64,000 bases of DNA from Symbiodinium natans (Eukaryota > Sar > Dinophyceae > Suessiales > Symbiodiniaceae). Shown piece by piece: positions 11,251-20,902 of the stretch. Position numbers and translations under genes: made by a program. The DNA lies in NCBI GenBank assembly GCA_905221605.1, contig CAJNDS010001112.1, forward strand, positions 1,712,972 to 1,776,971, in the 5' to 3' direction. The notes under the pieces are model-generated. The model did no database searches. It was not told the origin of the DNA and saw only the letters and a program-made list of their open reading frames with translations. Positions within the stretch are counted from its first letter, which is position 1. Every line of letters starts with the position of its first letter.

Positions 11251-14200
11251 GGGCCGTTCCAAATCGAGTCTCTTTAGGCATGTCTTCATGCGAGATCCGA
11301 AAGGCAAGTACCCAAGTACCCAGAAGGTGACTTGAAGCAACACGTCCCCTCAGAAGCTTACATAGTACGAGTCGAGGGAGAAAAGAGCAGCAAGAGGAAG
11401 TCCCATGTTTGCAGATGTTTTGCTGCATCGAAGCATCTGCTTCGTGTGAAAAGCTCCCTACACTAAGTAGTGGAGAGTAGGAACTTCAAACCTGTCTGGG
11501 GTAGTCGAATCCCTCTAGTCTCCCAAAACTTAACCTTCAGTTCCCCCAGGACACTGGACAACTCAGAACTAAACTCTCAGCCCTAAACCCTAAACAGGCA
11601 AAGCTGAAAAAGGATGCTGCCACGTCTTGCCTGCGGCTGTCCTGGAGCCAGGTGCGGGTTGTTTTTAACATTTGTTCCCCCTTAGACTAGGACCCGGAGT
11701 AGGCCCTTATTTCCTTTTTTTCAGATTGGGGTTGGAAGGGGGGGGGGGTTAAATCAACCCTAAACCCTACATTCATAGCTTCCCAGCTGCGACTTGAAAG
11801 CTTTGTTGTCCTGAGGTCCCTTCCCCACGATGTACCGGGGAGTCCTTCTTGAAGGAATGTCCGGGCTGTGGCAACGAGGCTGTTCAGTACTAGGGGTTTA
11901 GGGTTTAGGGTTTTAGGGTTTAGGGTTTAGGCTTTAGGGTGTCGGAATAATTACTAACAATATCCGCTTATGGTCCCTTTGTAGTCATAGTCTTCTACTA
12001 TAATAACCCCCCCCCAATAGTAGGCTTTTGCTTTTCATGTTTGCTTTGTGTGTCCTTATTCCATGCTGAAAAAGCTTCATATCCTCCGGAAATATTGCTT
12101 GGCTTTTGGGTGCTCATCTCTTGGCGACCCCACGGAACCTTTTCCCGGCGTTTAGTGCCCTGAACCCTAAACTCTGAACCCTTTGAACAACCGAGGCAAG
12201 CAGATGCTATCGCACAGCCTCCGCTACCATCAAAGCAGGTGGGACTCGCGGTTTAGGGCTTTAGTTTTAGGCACCCTAAACCCTAAACCCTAAGTCCTAA
12301 ATTCAGCAGGACCCCTTGATACGCCACATCGAATCGAGCTCAGAGGCTTCTGAAACAATAGGTTTCGGACTCTCTTCATTTTTGTAAGCAAGCATCCTAT
12401 CTAGTATACTGCAACTATTTTACATTCTCTGTTACCGGCCCTAAAACCTAAGCCCTAAAGCACCCCCTAAACACTAAACCCTAAACCCTGAACCCTGAAC
12501 CCTAAACCCTAAACCTTCCCATGTTGCAGCACAGGTGTCCCGCGGCCAAGGAGGCCAGCGCTAAGACCCAGACCGGTGACAGCCAGGAGGGCAACCTGCA
12601 TGAGCTTCATAAAGGGGCCTGAATAGGGTTTAGGGTTTAGGGTTTAGGGTGTAGGGGTTGGGGGTTCTTATCGTATATTTGTCAAAGGACTGGAAGGGAA
12701 CACTACTAGTAGTTTGTCCGACCCCTTTTTTAAGGGCGTTGAGGGCTTTTTTTAACGGGTTTGCCGTTAAGGGTTCCTAGGGAGTTTTTCCTCCCTTTTT
12801 CAAAAATGAAACACCAAATCCTCCTGAACTATATGCAGTATTTAGTATATATATATATGTATATATATATATATACATATGAGACATGCATATACACTAT
12901 GAATTTATATGCACATATGATACAAGGGATTGTCATCGGAATAATTAGCTGGGGGAGATAGTACGGGTGTGTAGGGGGGTTGTGAGGGTTCACGGTGCAC
13001 CGAGCATGATTCCTGCGCCGGAGTCTCTTTCGGTGGGGGGTTCTGTAGAGCTCATGGCGGGGCAAAGGGTTTAAGAACCCCAAAAATGTAGAACAATACT
13101 CACCATGTTGCCCTTATAAGGAATGATATTCTTTGGGAGGTTCTCAGGCAAATATTCACGGTTTCGGGTTTCACTGGGATCTTCCGTGAGCTGATGAGGA
13201 CAGGTGTTCTTGGGCTCAACAAGAAGGGAACTTCTTTGAGCCCAAAGGGGCCCCTCTTCATGAAGAGGGGTTGTAGGGTTTAGGGTTTAGGGTTTAGGGT
13301 AGTCGCTGCCAAGGCAAAGTCCTCTCACCGCGCCCATGTTCCGCCTCACCGTGCTCCTCGTTGAACTCCAGCCGCCGCCCGTCCTGGGCAGACGTCTCGC
13401 CGCTCAGCTCGGCCAAGGAATCTCCAGGTAGAGGTAGAGTTGCAAAGGGCACTTAGATTGGGAACCTAAACTACAAATTGCTTAAGAACCCCGAAAGACT
13501 AAAATGTTCTTCCTGAATAAGGGTAATATAGGGATTATTGAAACCCGAAACCCTAAAAAAGCCTAAACCCTAAACCCTCAACCCTAAACCCGAAACCCTG
13601 AACCCGGAACCCTAAACCCTAAACCCTAAACCCTAAAAAAACCCTAAACCCTAAACCCTAAACCAAACCCTAGATTCCTTTGCTGTGACGACTTGGCGAG
13701 GTCACTCCCACCGAGGCTGTGAGGTATCAAACCTGAAAGGGTTTAGTTTACAGGGTTGTGCTTTGGGGTGATTGTTAATCTCCCTTCTTTCCTTGTAAGG
13801 GAACCTACTCATAAATAATTTTCAAAGGTTTTCAAGCACAACCCAGCTTGGGGTTTGGGGATTTCTGGCCTTGTCAGGCGACAGCTGCATCATCTCTAAG
13901 CCCTCAACAACGCGCAGAAACACAAGTACAGGAGCCCCACAGTCTCCAGCATCATCCCCTAAGATGCAGCCCCTGACTGGTTATAGTTACTACAGTTGTC
14001 AATGATTCAGTAGCTCGGGTCACGACATCCACAGCTGAGTCAACCCCACAAACGGATGCCTTGAGTAAGTGATGTTAGTTGAGGGACATTTATTACTCTA
14101 GGGCCACGAAGGGCTTAAGAAGGTTTCTTAAGGCTCTTGCTGGGTCCTTTTATCGGGAGCTTTGTTTGGAGGTTGTTTGCGGACACGGAAGAGGCTTCAT

Positions 14201-17200
14201 TCACCCGACAAGTTCATGTGTGTTAAAGAAGTCCCCATGCCTACCAAAACAACAGCCCTAACCCCTAAAACCTAAACCCTAAACCCTAAACCCTAAACAA
14301 CTTTGCCAAGACCGCCGCGTTCCTCCCGTGGCCCATCCACTGTGCAGTGCCACCAGTGCGGGCGGCAGGCCTCCTGTGGAGCAGTTTCTACTATATGCTG
14401 AGGGCTTAGGGTTTAGGGTTTAGGGTTTGGCGTTTAGGGCTGAGGCCCCCAAAACAAAAGATAGTAATCCCCAAAATGCCCTCATAAGGAAGAGCATTTC
14501 TTCATTTGTGGGGGGGTTCTTAAGCAAATAGTAGGTTGGGTTGGCGCTCGATTTGAGCATTGAGGAAGGAACAGACACTCCTGCCCTACACCTGCAACTG
14601 CAGCGAAAGCTAACTCCCACAAGGCCCTGGCCTTTAGAATTACCCTAAACCCTAATTTGAATACTTGGTGGGCCCTTGGACATTTCACATTCTCCCTTGC
14701 TGGGGTTTAGAAGGATCACATTCAGGAATATGTTTCAGTTGTTGTTAAGGTAAACCCTAAACCCTAAACCCAAACCCAAAACCCTAAACCCTAAACCCGG
14801 AATGGTGCACAGCTCAAGAGTGCAGAGCACAGATGAGATCGCAAGATGGGGCTTGGGAGGCCCTCGTAGCTTCGAGCTGCCTAAGGTCCCCTTTCCCCAA
14901 GGCTCCAAATAGCCCAAAGTAGGTATTAACCCTAAACCCTAAACCCCAATGTAGGTATTATTTGTATACTTGGAGCCCTAGGGTTTCTTTCAAGAGGGTC
15001 CTACTCGGACCCCTTAGGATGCCCCCCTAAGAGGTTCCCTTAGTATGCTCAATATGGCCCTTACACTCCCTTAAAGGATTTTTGTTTGGGGTCCCCAAAC
15101 CCTCAACCCGAAACCCGAAACCCTCAACCCTAAACCCGAAACCCTAAACCCTAAACCCTAAACCCTAAACCCAAAGGTGCAACCTTAGGTGTCCAAGGTT
15201 GCGTCCCATGAGTCTTTTTTGACAGAAGAGAACGCCGAGGCCTTGAGTTGACCCCCTGAAAGCAATGAGGGTTTAGGGTTTATAGGGTTTAGGGTTTCGG
15301 GTTTAGGGTTTCGGGTTTAGGGTTTAGGGTTTTAGGGTTTTAGGGTTTAGGGTTTTAGGGTTTTAGGGTTTAGGGTTTTAGGGTTTTAGGGTTTAGGGTA
15401 AATCAGAGGTCCCTAAGCCTTACATATGGAAATAAGTAGATGTGTGTATATATATATATACTGTGTATATACATATATGCATGTGTTATATGTATGTATA
15501 TATATATATATGTATGTATGTCTGTATGTGTGTGTACAAAATAGTACATATTATTCGTTTTTCTAGTTCAGCCCTTCGATCCTTGTAAGGTTTGAGTGCC
15601 CAAAGTCTTCCACAGATCCTTTCGGAGAGGTGCTCCGCACCTCGCTGCAACAGCACGAGGCGCGATGCCGGCCGGTGCCCACACCACGGAAAGGCACAGG
15701 ATAGGGGCTCTTGTTTTAGGGGTTTAGGGTTTATAGGGTTTAGGATTTAATTCGGGTTCTGGGTATTAGGCGTGCGTAAGCTTTCTTGGTGCAACCTCTA
15801 CACCCCTCAAAGGTAAGTACTCCCAATGGCCATGGTCGATTTGCCTTTTCGAAGGGTTCCCAAGTGGCACCCCCTATCGCCCTTTCATTAGCGCAGGGAT
15901 TTGCAACCTATGGGGTATGCAAGACTTACAACCCCACTGCATGCGATACCCACTGTTGCCGTCCATTCTGGGCCCAGGCAACCCGTATCGCCGGGCTTCA
16001 TGGTCAGACATCTCCGCACCGAAGGCGGCGCCCTCTTGCCACGCGCCTTCGCCCACAGAGAAATGCCCCTCCTGCCATCGCTATGTGGCGTGCAGTGGCC
16101 TCGAGGCCAGCGTGAATCATGACTCATGGGGCGTGTGGAGAGACACCAGCATGGGCTATTAGGCCTTATAATCCCCCTAACCAATCCTATAAAGGGCCCT
16201 CCTTGCGGGCTTATTTATGTATAGACAGTCAGCGCACTCTGCGATTGCCAGATCGGCTACAGGATCACAAGCCTGTGTGATTGGAGCTCTCTCAATCCCT
16301 GAGCCCTATCCCAAGAGCCCAAGACCCCTTCAGTATAACTGTACTTCTAACCCACCTATATTATAAGCCCCTAAAGTGCCCTAAGACGCTCATAAGTACA
16401 GTTATAGGCACAATGAGAATTGGTTAATGCGCACCATGAACCTCCAAGTATCCCTAAACCCTAAGCCCCTAAAACCCCTAAAACCCCTTAAGCCCCTAAA
16501 GCCCCCAATGCGAGGCCCATTACCAGCGCTGCCAGAAGTGGAGTGGGCGCTTTGAACAGCAGAGGCCCACGCTGCTCGGGTCCCAAGTTTCGGAGGTCAA
16601 GGCCTCCACGAAGCCCTAGGCCTCCTTTCAAGAAAAGAAGGGTTTAGGGTTTAGGGTTTAGGGTTTTAGGGTTTAGGGTTTAGGGTTTAGGGTTTAGGGT
16701 TTAGGGTTTAGGGCCTCCTTTCAACCAAAAAAGAACAGACAGCCCGACTTCAGAGGGGCTTAGGGTTCTAGGGTTTAGGGTTGAGGGTTCTAGGGTTCTA
16801 GGGTTTAGGGTTGAGGGCATTAGTGGCATTCGGGTTTCACCCCTAAAACCCGGTAAAAACCCATTTTGGGGGTTTAGGGTCTATAGGTTTTTGTGGTGCT
16901 AGGATTGGGGACTTAGGTCCTCTGAAAACCTCCCCTTAGTTTGCAGCACTCGTGCGACCTTCGGCGCGTAGCAGGGCTTAGGGACAGATTCGGGCTGAGG
17001 TGCTCATTTTCGGGTTCTGGCGAGACCGCGCACTCAGACAAGCCTGTGTAAACCCTAAACCCTAAACCCCAAAACCCTAAATGTGTAGAAAAAGGGTTCA
17101 GGCCGGGTTCAGGGCTTAAGGTTTACCCTAAGTCAAGCCTCGGCCTTGAGCATATTTCGCCGCCATAGGGCCATAGGGCAGCTGACAACATGAACTCAGG

Positions 17201-19956
17201 AGGACAGCCCGCATCTATCCGCGGATTTTGTACCACTTTGGGTTTCGGGTTTAGGGTTTAGGGTTTAGGGTTTAGGGTTACCCAGAAACCCCCAGTCGAA
17301 ACCTGAACGGAGGAAGGAATCCCAGGGCAAAGGCTTAGGGGCTCTCCCACCATCTGGAAGGCGACCTCTGGGTACAGCAGCCGCTCAGCAAAGCAGGGAC
17401 GGTCACAAGGGTTTCGGGTTTTTTGGTTGCGTTTCTGGGTTTTGGTGAGCGCTATGTCTCAATCATGGTTTGCAGGGGATTCTAGAAGTGACAACGGTAC
17501 ATCCAGCATAGTGGACACCTACGACGCTGACCCATTGAATACTGCACACTCGGTTCCCTAAACCCTATAAACCCAACAAACCCTTCTAAGCCCTATAAAC
17601 CTGCAAACCCTGTGAGCCCTACAAACCCCATAAACCCTAAGGCCCCCTGGGCAGAAGCCCAATATATCCTCTCAGCCCTATCAACCCTACAAACCCTTAT
17701 AAGCCCTGAACCAACCCTCTCTAGCCCTCAACCCGAGTCCCCAAGGTTGACACCGAGAGTCCTCAGCCATAGATGCATTTGGCAACCCAAGGAACACATG
17801 TCAACATAGTCATAAAGATTTCGTAAGACTAGTAGCCATGTTACCAGAATAACAGCAGAACGTGAATGAACGACACTGTCTTTTGAGGGGGGGGGGGGCC
17901 TTCTACATTCTTTGAGCTGGTGGTGGGGTTCATGACCCTAAACCCTAAACCCTAAACCCTAAACCCTAAACCCTAAACCCCAGTGATTAGTTGAAGGGTG
18001 CGAGACTGGTCCTCTAACTCTGCTTCTGCACTCGGAGGAGGCGCATGTTTCACGTAGATGCCAATGCCCATGAGCACTGCAGCGGGGCCGATGCTCCGGA
18101 TGGGGCACGTGCACTAGGGTTTAGGGTTTAGGGTTTAGGGTTTAGGGTTTAGGGTTTAGGGTCAGGGTGTTCGAAACGTGCCAGAACTGGGGATCGTGTC
18201 CAGAAAGAGTAGACAACGTTTCTACAGACTGCCATCGGTCGCGCTGCGCGTAGGCTGAGAGTGCGATCACTCTTTTAGGAGCCGTCGCTGTACCAGCCAA
18301 TGCAGGCTTACGGGAGTGCCCATGCGGCAGTTGCAGAGCCATTTGCGGGTCCGGTACGTAGTAACTTGTGGAAAGTTGTTTTTGCCTTCACGTCCAGTCA
18401 GTGAATACTTACTGCAAGTACACGACATCGGGGCAGCTATTGCTAACACGATGAACCCTAAACCCTAAAACCCTAAACCGCACCGGTGTTGGTTACAGGT
18501 CAAGCTCCTGCTTACAGCGCTTATCCGCTGAGCTTCGGGTGTAGTGATTTGCGCTTCTGCATGGTCTGCCTTAAAGTAACCCTAAACCCTAAACCCTAAA
18601 AGTACGCATTGCTTTGCATAGCTGCCCGGCACTGCCAACCAGGCCGAAGTATTGACCTGATCAGGATGCAGACAAAACTTCCAGCAGCTTGAGCAAAGAA
18701 GAGCTGAGTGGCGCTGCCGTGCCGTGCTTCATCTTGGTTTAGGGTTCAGGGTTCAGGGTTTAGGGTTTAGGGTTTAGGGTTAGGGGAGCTTTGGGGTCCG
18801 CCCTGCTGTCGGAGAGCAGGAAGCACAGAAAACCTTAGCACTGGTGGCCAAGAATAACTGAAGACCCGCAGTTCACTTCTATATCCCCCTTGGGAATTTT
18901 TAATTTGTGTTTGTATAAAACCCAAGAGGATATTAAACATATTTTTATTAAGGTTCTAAGGGGAGTATAGACGTCGTCTAATACAAGATTTTGCGCAAGT
19001 CTGCGAATGTTAGCTGGCAAAGTGCTGACTCCGACAGGGTTAGGGCTTGCCCTAAACCCGAAACCCTAAACCCCCCTAAACCCTTCCTAAACCCTTGGGG
19101 TTAATAGTTATACCGGTTTAGGGTTGCAGAGACCAGAGACCCCCGGAGCCCTATGAAGCAAAAAAGGGGTTACGGCACTGCAACGGGAAATCCCTCTACC
19201 CTACAGATTAGGGTTTAGGGTTTAGGGTTTAGGCATAGATTTCGCTTTATGGGAGAGGACCTGGTGATGCGCTACATCGGCCGACGCGCTGCTGCAAGTC
19301 CGGCCACGGGTTACCCGCCCCTGGGCGCAGAATCCATGATCGGGTTTAGGGCTGGCCACGTTATGATTGCTGGGAGTTCCGAAAGTTTAGGAGCCAACGA
19401 TACCTGTGGTAACTTGGGGCTTCTACTGGAGACATGGGTTCCCGCTCGACATTTGCAGATGGCCCCAGGTGCAAGTGAGAGCGAGAGCACCAAACATAAA
19501 ACTAGGCACCTGCCGAAATTCGAAGCAAGCACTGCTGCGGTCAAGCAAGTTGAGGAGACAAACTGTTCTTGTTCACCCCTGGCAACCCGAAACCCTAAAC
19601 CCTAAACGCTAAACCCTGGGAAGGAAGCTGCACAATGCAGAGCAGGAGGCGATCATGCGCGAGGCAGTGTGCAAACGTTGGTTTGCGCCGAAAGATGTTC
19701 TCAAATGATGGATAGTCACTACCCGTGTGTTTGTGCAACTGAATCCGTGAATGCAATAACTAGGCAAGTTTCATTCATATGTATGTATGCAAACTGTATA
19801 AGTACAAATGTAGATACATGTAGATACAAAATTGACAAGGGATGTAAATACAATGTCCAATCAATGTCAACATATCCAGTACAAGACCACTTCATTTACA
19901 TACAAACATACATAACATATATATATATATGTGTATATATATATATATACGTATAC

Positions 19957-19987
<31 letters not shown>

Positions 19988-20747
19988 CATCATGAGCATA
20001 TTATAGTAGAACCGTTGCACACATGCCGGGAGAACAGGAAGCTTTTGGCTTTTCCGGTTGCATCGGGACCCAAGCTGGCGGCTGTAAGCCCAGCTCGCAG
20101 TACATGTGGGGGTTTACGAAATAAGGGACCCCTAATACAAACCTTCAAATAGCAGGATTCCCTTAGAATAAGGGCCCCAATAAGGCACCCCTAATTTCGC
20201 TAACCCTAAACCCTAAACCCTAAACCCTAAACCCTAAACCCTAAACCCTAAACCCCCATGTGGGGAGAGACTTTCCCATGCGGAGAGAGGGCTTTGGGGG
20301 AGTTAATGAGTCTCCCTGCCACGCCCTCAGTCCCGAGCCCTATAACTTGGGCCCTAAACCCTAAACCCTAAACCCTAAACCCTAAACCCTAAACCCTAAA
20401 CCCTAAACCCTAAACCCTAAACCCTAAACCCTAAACCCTAAACCCTAAACCCTAAACCCTAAACCCTCCCCCTTATACTAAAGCCTGTAGTAGGGATTAT
20501 CGTATTCCCGATGATGATCCCGATCAAGGACTGTTTATTCTTATTGCTAATCGTCTTTTATTATCATTATTACCACTATTACTATACGTATTTTATTATT
20601 ATACTTAGTATTAACGTTTTTGTTATTATTTTTGTTATCGTTCTTCTTCTTATCTATTATTTAATCTTCATGATCCCCCGGCAGGCTCTTCTGGGCACCT
20701 CCGACGCATCGGCGGCGGACAACTACTCGGTCTCCTGGCCTTTTTGA
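1042..20747 (+). CDS. OGDH: 2-oxoglutarate dehydrogenase E1 component, C-terminal exons (spliced)
   Basis: This is the C-terminal part of the thiamine-dependent E1 subunit of the mitochondrial 2-oxoglutarate dehydrogenase complex (TCA cycle). Exons by phase and homology: 1042-1113 (DDIPDFQDGFGRRQ), 2220-2287 (TPANYFHALRRQ), 2994 to about 3048 (KPMIVASPKNLFRL), 3814-3897 (TRFQRLIGE), 4169-4230 (LIFCSGKIYYEL), 8219-8291 (NVAIVTIEQLAPFPFD), 8933-9001 (GQFVWCQ), 9313-9372 (EEPKNMGPWSYVRPRF), about 19239-19316 (MRYIGRRAAASPATGYP), 19624-19663 (KLHNAEQEAIMRE) and 20685-20747 (ALLGTSDA..SWPF, stop TGA). The order matches the known protein from the TPANYFH motif to the ATG..HNAEQ tail. The N-terminal two thirds lie outside the window. 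Donors at 2288, 3898, 19317 and 19664 are GC; those at 1114, 4231, 8292 and 9002 are GT. Phase between 9372 and 19239 does not close, so one exon there is unfound or a junction is misplaced. Confidence 0.92.
1393..1505. mobile_element. Palindromic introner, family 4 (GCCCAATATCC ends)
   Basis: The left end carries GCCCAAAGTGCCCAATATCC and the right end GGTATTGGGCTCTTTGGG, with an AT-rich centre. It lies in the intron between exons 1042-1113 and 2220-2287. Sister copies are at 40009-40107 and 42258-42368. Confidence 0.8.
1981..2042. repeat. CT microsatellite
   Basis: This is a (CT)n tract with a few interruptions inside an intron. Open frames on both strands through it are low-complexity shadows. 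Confidence 0.85.
2520..2945. repeat. C7AA tandem tract
   Basis: About 45 copies of a 9-bp unit (AACCCCCCC with length variants) end in a pure C run of about 25. The tract lies just before the acceptor of the 2-oxoglutarate dehydrogenase exon at 2994, inside a GC-AG intron (2288-2993). The minus strand is G7TT, able to form G-quadruplexes. Proline-rich and glycine-rich frames across it are artefacts of the repeat. Confidence 0.95.
3519..3614. mobile_element. Palindromic introner, family 5 (TTAAGGAATATACC core)
   Basis: TTTAAGGAATATACCTTAATT on the left faces AATTAGGGTATATTCCTTAA on the right, followed by GGGGTTTTGGAAG. Related copies are at 20765-20902 and 30648-30753. Confidence 0.75.
4417..4449. 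repeat. CT microsatellite
   Basis: A pure (CT)n run of about 16 units lies within the 4-kb intron of the 2-oxoglutarate dehydrogenase gene. Confidence 0.85.
4569..4690. repeat. T-run, G-run and TA-repeat cluster
   Basis: A T tract is followed by a G tract of about 20, then a short TA/CA repeat and a C run. The G run near 4583-4603 and the C run near 4680-4689 could pair. Confidence 0.75.
4738..5560. repeat. 48-bp palindrome-containing satellite in inverted arrangement
   Basis: From about 4976 to 5560 there are about 12 copies of a 48-bp unit (TACTCCAGATTTTTTCTGG ... GAGTCTGGAGTCCGGGGCCC). From 4738 to about 4960 four to five copies run in the opposite orientation, so the array is a large foldback. 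Each unit also has an internal hairpin (CCAGATTTTTTCTGG). It lies inside the 4231-8218 intron. Reading frames across it are repeat artefacts. Confidence 0.93.
5561..6900. repeat. Drifted telomere-repeat field
   Basis: This is a long stretch of degenerate TTTAGGG units (GTGTTTAGGGTTTAGTG, GTTAAGTTTTTAGGGTTAG and so on). Blocks such as AAGTTTTTAGGGTTAGTG recur near 5920, 6235, 6425 and 6530, showing local duplication after the repeats had diverged. No exon was seen here. Confidence 0.85.
6001..7490. repeat. Four short hairpin modules (TCTGGGGAAG..CTTCCCCAGA)
   Basis: Near 6011-6042, 6911-6941, 7111-7143 and 7454-7485 a module of about 32 bp carries TCTGGGGAAGGCAC or its complement and folds on itself. 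Two copies are in each orientation, surrounded by AT-rich TTAAA sequence. No exon was seen between 5561 and 8218. Confidence 0.7.
7823..7945. repeat. TA and GA microsatellites
   Basis: A TA/GTATA stretch (7823-7880) is followed by a GA run (7905-7945) within the 4-kb intron. Confidence 0.85.
8809..8898. mobile_element. Intronic element, family 13 (ATAAGTACAGT)
   Basis: A block with CCCCTTAAGTGCCCTAATA, ATAAGTACAGT and CCATGAACCTCCAAGTA recurs at 16370-16450 and about 53634-53750. Terminal pairing is weak, so it may be a decayed element. Confidence 0.6.
9002..9312 (+). other. Intron bounded by facing telomere repeats
   Basis: This GT-AG intron of the 2-oxoglutarate dehydrogenase gene starts with GTGGGTTTAGAGGGTTTAGG and has eight CCCTAAA units (9232-9290) before its CTTCTTCTGCAG acceptor. 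The two arrays are complementary and could bring the splice sites together. The flanking exons join in phase (VWCQ/EEPKNMG). Confidence 0.85.
9704..9804. mobile_element. Palindromic introner, family 1 (GGATCCATGTACCTA ends)
   Basis: GGATCCATGTACCTACATAG on the left pairs with TATATAGGTACATGGATCC on the right. An internal CTTGGGCC..GGCCCAAG pair is present. Eight other copies lie in the window. Confidence 0.88.
10991..16619 (+). CDS. Possible nested cysteine-rich gene inside an intron (hypothetical)
   Basis: I do not recognise this protein. Candidate exons with proper AG entry and GC or GT exit are 10991-11068 (RCYMLCELRAWREREFC), 11598-11651 (AKLKKDAATSCLRLSW), 11843 to about 11878 or to the stop at 11891-11893 (FLKECPGCGNEA), 12196-12238, possibly 14348-14380 (CHQCGRQASCG), 15616-15693 (RCSAPRC..GRCPHHGK) and 16515-16619 (AHYQRCQKWSGRFEQQRP.., stop TAG). 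The last two join in phase 0 with a GC-AG intron, as do 10991 to 11598. Repeated CxxC pairs suggest zinc binding. It is unproven that all islands form one gene; they sit between exons of the 2-oxoglutarate dehydrogenase gene on the same strand. Confidence 0.33.
11218..11249. repeat. G homopolymer run
   Basis: A run of about 31 G lies in an intronic region next to eight TTTAGGG units (11082-11138). Confidence 0.9.
12840..12882. repeat. TA microsatellite
   Basis: TA-rich microsatellite with GTATATATA units within the large intron; no exon was seen around it. Confidence 0.8.
13545..13672. repeat. CCCTAAA array
   Basis: An array of CCCTAAA units with CCCGAAA and CCCTAAAAAAA variants. Just 5' (13478-13540) is the left half of a family 6 introner (GCTTAAGAACCCCGAAA) whose right end is missing, apparently overrun by the array. 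Confidence 0.8.
14444..14535. mobile_element. Palindromic introner, family 6 (CTTAAGAACCCC ends)
   Basis: CCCCCAAAACAAAAG on the left faces GTGGGGGGGTTCTTAAGC on the right. The family also occurs at about 29430-29538, 30045-30147 and 56175-56250. Confidence 0.65.
14668..14747. mobile_element. Intronic element, family 8 (GGCCCTTGGACATTTCA)
   Basis: GGGCCCTTGGACATTTCACA at the left and AGGATCACATTCAGGAATA followed by TTCAG at the right match copies at 26980-27110, 32760-32922 and 55857-55929. Confidence 0.65.
15440..15530. repeat. TA/TG microsatellite
   Basis: A GTATATATATA-rich stretch follows a TTTAGGG array (15268-15400) within the large intron. Confidence 0.8.
16370..16450. mobile_element. 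Intronic element, family 13
   Basis: This copy of the block at 8809-8898 carries ATAAGTACAGTTATAGG and CCATGAACCTCCAAGTA. It lies just before the candidate exon at 16515. Confidence 0.6.
17985..18113 (-). other. Open minus-strand island with a hydrophobic segment, unresolved
   Basis: On the minus strand a frame reads IRSIGPAAVLMGIGIYVKHA and stays open to a TAG in the adjacent telomere repeat. It looks protein-like and has a possible membrane segment, but it is the only minus-strand candidate in a window whose genes are otherwise all on the + strand. No neighbouring exon could be joined to it. It may be chance. Confidence 0.2.
18885..18970. mobile_element. Introner, family 9 (CCCCCTTGGGAATT)
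   Basis: ATCCCCCTTGGGAATT at the left, ACCCAAGAGGATATTA in the middle and TTAAGGTTCTAAGGGG at the right match the complete intron 32194-32307 of the R5P isomerase gene and a copy at 39828-39898. Confidence 0.75.
19915..19990. repeat. TA microsatellite
   Basis: TA repeat with GTATACATA interruptions lies in the intron between exons 19624-19663 and 20685-20747. Confidence 0.85.
20113..20185. mobile_element. Introner, family 11 fragment (GGGTTTACGA)
   Basis: GGGGGTTTACGAAATAAGGG with downstream CCTTAGAATAAGGGCC resembles the elements at 45003-45111 and 55296-55390. The copy is partial. Confidence 0.45.
20350..20467. repeat. Long CCCTAAA array
   Basis: About 16 nearly perfect CCCTAAA units form one of the longest pure arrays here; a second array of seven units is at 20200-20254. 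Both lie in the last intron of the 2-oxoglutarate dehydrogenase gene. Confidence 0.95.
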
Positions 20748-20764
20748 GGGCCTCCGAGTTTTTG

Positions 20765-20902
20765 CCCAGATCTTCCAGAAATCCTTAATTAGGGTGTAGG
20801 GTTTAGGGTTTAGGGTTTAGGGTTTAGGGCCGAATTTATACTAAGCATCCTATTCTGAATTAGGGTATATTCCTTAATTAAGGGGATTTTGGAAGATCTG
20901 GG
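20765..20902. mobile_element. Palindromic introner, family 5, with telomere-repeat insert
   Basis: CCCAGATCTTCCAGAAATCC on the left pairs with GGATTTTGGAAGATCTGGG on the right. About five TTTAGGG units (20792-20828) interrupt the left arm. The element begins about 18 bp after the stop codon of the 2-oxoglutarate dehydrogenase gene. Confidence 0.82.

Larger units (their letters stand above)
9373..19232 (+). other. Very large intron with nested exon-like islands
   Basis: Conserved 2-oxoglutarate dehydrogenase sequence stops at about 9372 (SYVRPRF) and resumes at about 19239 (YIGRRAAASPATG). The 9.9 kb between holds CCCTAAA and TTTAGGG arrays, introners and several open, exon-like islands on the + strand that do not belong to this enzyme. 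Because the phase does not close, a short exon of the host gene may also be hidden here. Confidence 0.7.

Noticed and set aside
20350-20467. Chromosome end (true telomere)
   Set aside because: Perfect telomere repeats occur dozens of times in both orientations throughout the window and between exons of the same gene, so none marks a chromosome end.
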